The position numbers and the translations under genes were made by a program. Of a stretch of 64,000 bases of DNA, positions 60,064 through 64,000 are shown one piece after another. The stretch's first letter is position 1, and every line of letters begins with the position of its first letter. The stretch covers positions 312,001 to 376,000 of the forward strand of contig CALSFV010000317.1 in NCBI GenBank assembly GCA_943737045.1. The letters run 5' to 3'. Source of the DNA: Parapristionchus giblindavisi (taxonomy: Eukaryota; Nematoda; Chromadorea; Rhabditida; Diplogasteridae). The notes below the pieces were generated by a model that was not told the DNA's origin, made no database searches, and saw only the letters and a program-made list of their open reading frames with translations.

Positions 60064-60908
60064 CATACAAACATTCGAATAAATAAAAATATTTAACAGT
60101 TTCTACATAAAATAATAGGAAATTTATGAAAAAATCATTGATGAGTGAGACGCAAATGAGGGCAGGGCGGTTCAAAAGTTACGAAACATACGAATTCGTG
60201 AGTATGTAAAACAAGAAGAGTTTTCTCATCTTTTCTGTTCTTTTCGAACTTTTGAACACGCCATAAAATATTCAGCATTCATATTCGGTCATGGTTAGGA
60301 ACATGAGAAGGCCTTATAAAGTCAACGAACGTGCAGCTTTTCAGAAACGGAACATTTTGAAAAAGTTGTGACATCTCCATAATCTTTGAAAAGTCATAGG
60401 ATAAACTACTAGAGCAAATAACTGGCCGAACAGAAACAACAAATCATGATTCAATATGGATTAATGATGATTGCTTTATGATTGGATAATGATGATTTCA
60501 TCATTTCAAAGATACAGAAAAAAACTATCCAAAACGCGAGCTATTAGGCCAGATCCATTTAAAACATAATAATAATAATAAATTCATTTAACATTATCAA
60601 TATGCAAATATCAATATAAAAATATGGCAATGCTGGAATGTACTAATATAATAAGGGAGAGGAAAAGACAGAAGGAGCCCAGGTAAGCACGCGAGATGCT
60701 GGATAATAGTGGAGAAGATGGAATGAGAAGAATTTGTTGTGACAGTTTCAGTAGGAAATGAATCAGCCCGTTACATACTTCCGTTTATCCGTGTGTTTAG
60801 TATTATAGTTATAAAAATATGTTGTAAAAGATATTTTAAACATTTTTTTTTGCGAAAACCGGGATGCGAAGGGAGATCGAGTAAATCGAGAGGATATGTC
60901 GATGTGGC

Positions 60909-61027
60909 CCTAATGCACCGTTACATTTGCCTTACGTGCTTACGCCGTAACCCCCTCCGTCGCGTCTCCGAGGCGGAGGAGGGGGTTACGGCGTAGGCAC
61001 GTAAGGCAAATGTAACGGTGCATAACA
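60909..61027. mobile_element. Perfect 111-bp palindromic MITE
   Basis: TAATGCACCGTTACATTTGC to its reverse GCAAATGTAACGGTGCATAA. Central CCCTCCG...CGGAGG. Flanking TAA may be the target duplication. Shares TTACATTTGCCTTA and TACGCCGTAAC with the 46.2-kb element. Confidence 0.9.
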
Positions 61028-62385
61028 ATTCTGGGACGTCCGTTCCGGAACAAAGGCTATATTAACATTTCGCATCTTTACTTCCTTCTTATTGGAAGTA
61101 AAGATACGCCGCATTAAAAATTTAAAAAAAAAAGATAAATTAAAGATTGAAATCTACAAATTTGATTGTTATTGAATTGACAACTTGGAATGATGGAGCG
61201 TTAAAGTTTTTTTTGAAAACAAAAATTGGATTTACGAGAAGCTTTGAAAAGCAAAACGGAAAGTCGAACTTTGAATTCATGTGAGCTAAAAATGCGAAAA
61301 TTCCTGTTCCTAATTTCCATTTTAGGTTCCTCCGAACCCACACATTTCAGTTTTCTAAGAATTTCTCTCTATAAGGGAATTATACGGTTGCCTTCGTCGG
61401 AAATTACCTTGCCTTTCGATTATAGAAAACGATTGATCGTCAATATCCTTTGAAAAAGAGATCAGATAAAGAGAAAGAATTTAAAAAAAAGGTTCCTTTA
61501 TCTTGATTGTGCATCAATCATCTCATTGTAAGAGTATTTAAAAAACTAATTTTAAAAAAATAATAAAGAATTTTCAGATACTTATAAGACCATATCCGGG
61601 AAATATCGAAACATTTCCACATAGTTCATTTAAGTTTTTCGAACTATGAGCAAATTATCGTTCTAGCGACATAGTCACATATTTGTATTTCCCTTATTTT
61701 ATTTTATTTTTTTTTATTTTTTCTTATTTTCGGAGACTATTGAGGCCTACCAAAGGTCGCCCATAACCAGAGACTATATAATAGTTAATGGTGATTATGA
61801 TTGTGAACCAGAAGGTTCGATTCGAGCTTTTTTTCTTCGAAACTAAACCAATTGCCAATATCTAAAAGCTTTTCGTTTAGTTTGCAGGCATGTAAAAATT
61901 ACTAAAACTTGCTAAAAAGCGAAAAGTTCCAACCGCAAAAATACTAAAAGTTCTAAAAAATTAAATATGAAAAAACCTCTCAACAATGATGCTGTGTGTG
62001 GTGCTGCCATGTGTGCTGCCCATCTTCGATCGATCGATCGATCGATATATCGATTTATCGATCGACCGTTTCGAGGTCCTACAACGACGATAGGATACGG
62101 TACCTGACAAAGTACCAATCGATAATGTCGAATTTTATTGTCTCTCGAGGAAAACACGCAAAAACGAATAGAAACAGAGGTAGAGAGAAAAATTGAAAGA
62201 GATTGGCGGCAAAAAAGTATAGAGAAGGTAAAGAATGCGGATTCAGTCTGGGTGTGGATTGAAGGGCTGGCGTGATTTACGAGACAACGACTGCAATAAG
62301 ATGAATGTTTCAATAGGCGCACAGTCCTCGTGTTCACGCAGAAAGAAATTAGGTAAAAAGGTAAAGATCACAGCGTTCTCATGAC

Positions 62386-62485
62386 TTTCAAAGCAAGAAC
62401 GACCGCTCAACATCTCTCTCGAATACAATGGTCTCTCCTTTGTCTTGCTTTGGAAGAAAAATGGCTTGGACCAGAATACTGTGAG
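62386..62485. mobile_element. MITE family C copy
   Basis: ACGACCGCTCAACATCTCTC start; GGACCAGAATACTGTGAG end. Followed directly by a SINE-like family D copy. Confidence 0.75.
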
Positions 62486-62628
62486 ATATTTACAACCCGT
62501 TAATCAAGGCACACGAAGTCCTGCGTTGATCACTGCTAGGCCAGTGATCTTTCAAGGCCAATTCGAGAAAGCTATTATAGAACAATATTCTGGTGTGAAC
62601 AAATATTTATTTGAAAGCCAGGCTTGTA

Positions 62629-62740
62629 TTAAAGGGGCTGAAACCTCTGTCAACGGTCTCTTCAACGCTCTACGCTCTCTCGTTGTTAGAGAGCAGAGAA
62701 ATAGTGTGCACAATGAAGAGAGAGGTCACTCTCAATTTAA
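62629..62740. mobile_element. TTAA-flanked MITE family A, copy 6 (internal deletion)
   Basis: The left end matches copy 1 (TTAAAGGGGCTG). The right arm lacks the GACCATTG block and ends CAATTTAA. Confidence 0.8.
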
Positions 62741-64000
62741 TGTTGAGAGAGACCGTTGAATAGCATTTTGTATTGCCTTGCAAGATTCAAATAGGTTTCA
62801 ATGAGTATATATTCTCTAGAAGCGAGTTCATTAAAGGATAATCCTAGGAGTTCGATCACATAAATATAAGATAAATAATCATATTATTCTTATGAGCGGT
62901 CGTTCTGGCAGGAGTGCGCTTGAGAGGCGACATGGACCGAGCTATTGGAAACTGACATAACACATCCTATGAGGCCTTCCGTCCCCTCTTCATCTATCAA
63001 CTATTACTTGAAATAAAAAAATTAATTGATTGATTGGCCGTTGTGGCTTGCAAAACTAAGAGAAGATACAGACGGTGAGATGAAAAAGCAGAGTGTGAGA
63101 AATCACAGTTCCCCCCCCCCCCCCACCGCCTCTCGGATCTCATTTCCCCCACCCTCTTTTTCTCGATAATTGAGAGGGCGAGATGAGTGGGAGATCCAAG
63201 AGAGGGAGAGATTGATGATGGAGAGAGAGGGAGAGGGAGAGATCCAGGAGGTAGAGAGGTAGAAATCTCTCCGAGCAGATGTCTCGATCGCTTCGCTTTT
63301 TTCAAACGGTACATGTATCGGGTTCGATGACGATAGTAGACGCTTGAGATAGACACCAATTGTATTTGTTGAATAACTTCTTGAAGGTGACAAAATATGA
63401 CGAGTCGCAGAAGACAAAAGTGTTACAGAACATGATTAAATATGATTAGGGCAAAGAATATGATTGTTTAGAGACGGGGAAAAGTCACTGGACAACATGT
63501 CGAATTTGCCAAAATGTAATGTGTGGTAAGGGTAATGGTACAACTAGTTATTCAGGTCACACGCAGTCCTGCGGGCGATACTGCAAGACCAGAGATAATT
63601 CAGACCGGAGACCCTGATTTCTTCAGCTGCGTGTGTATAGAATAGATATAGCTGTGTAATTCTTGTCATTACGAATGAATATTGCTTTTGTCACTTTAAA
63701 TTGATTTTGTCTGTGTGAAGCCAAATGAAGGAGGACAAGATGGATGTTAGATTTATTTCAAGACGCTTCGGTGACAATCACCATCATCAGTTGGAATAAT
63801 ACCTACAAGGAAAAACCATGAGACAAACAGAATGAGTGGTGATCAATGGGAAGAATGGTTGTGAGATATGATGTTGGGCGAGAGAGAGAAAGTGATAGTG
63901 AAGGGATAGGAGTATATGGTGTGTATGGTAGAACATGATTTTTAGAGTCGGGGAAAGTTTGGTTGAGACAGAATAACAGGACTAAAGTTAAAGGTTTTTT

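Larger units (their letters stand above)
60064..64000. other. Repeat-bearing stretch without recognised gene
   Basis: Holds the 60.9-kb palindrome, MITEs A and C (62.4-62.7 kb), SINE-like copies (62.5, 63.5 kb), a GATCGATC run (62030-62066), a C14 homopolymer (63111-63124) and a GA tract (63175-63260). No coding signal seen. Confidence 0.65.

Noticed and set aside
61790..61833. B box-like GGTTCGATTCGAGC followed by a T run
   Set aside because: No convincing A box or cloverleaf upstream.

Overview
The window looks like repeat-rich nematode chromosome, probably rhabditid. This rests on short exons with (T)TTCAG acceptors, a two-pore (TWK/K2P-type) potassium channel with nematode-style C-terminal sequence, long G/C homopolymers, and many small inverted-repeat elements. 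The species cannot be named from sequence alone. There are no prokaryotic features. Almost all open frames in the window are by-products of repeats.

The one gene I can support well is a K2P channel on the minus strand. About 21 exons are recognisable from exon 2 (TM1, 36.4 kb) down to a probable stop at 23.2 kb. In order they carry TM1, the extracellular cap, pore 1 (TTIGYGN), TM2, a cytosolic linker, TM3, pore 2 (TSIGLGD), TM4, a conserved post-TM4 segment, a long Pro-Glu/Thr-Pro tail and a C-terminal tail. Nearly all splice phases agree by hand. Two places do not: a piece is missing between exons 2 and 3, and the last exons allow two frames. Candidate 5' exons lie at 43.1, 41.5 and 54.5 kb, which would make the gene 20-31 kb long. 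Two initiator tRNA-Met genes sit in inverted orientation at 40.1 and 43.4 kb, inside the presumed 5' introns.

The rest is mobile and simple-sequence DNA. Five giant fold-back (palindromic) elements of about 1.9-2.4 kb occupy roughly 16% of the window: 1-2186, 6799-8771, 15050-17493, 26679-28542 and 50690-52570. The first three share the terminal motif TAAGACTCGA. A 1270-bp mariner fossil lies at 13.75-15.02 kb. There are two families of about 120-bp MITE flanked by TTAA (6 and about 20 copies), a SINE-like family with an ACCTTT tail (about 12 copies), an AAAT-tailed retroelement family, and several other inverted-repeat families. Nested insertions with clean target-site duplications allow relative dating.

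Layout: 0-2.2 kb fold-back 1; 2.2-6.8 kb GA-rich simple repeats and MITEs; 6.8-8.8 kb fold-back 2; 9-13.4 kb microsatellites, including a 630-bp TTA array; 13.7-17.5 kb mariner and fold-back 3; 17.5-23.2 kb MITEs and SINEs; 23.2-43.1 kb channel gene with fold-back 4 in an intron; 43-64 kb repeats, nested elements near 50-52.6 kb, and candidate distal exons at 54.5 kb.
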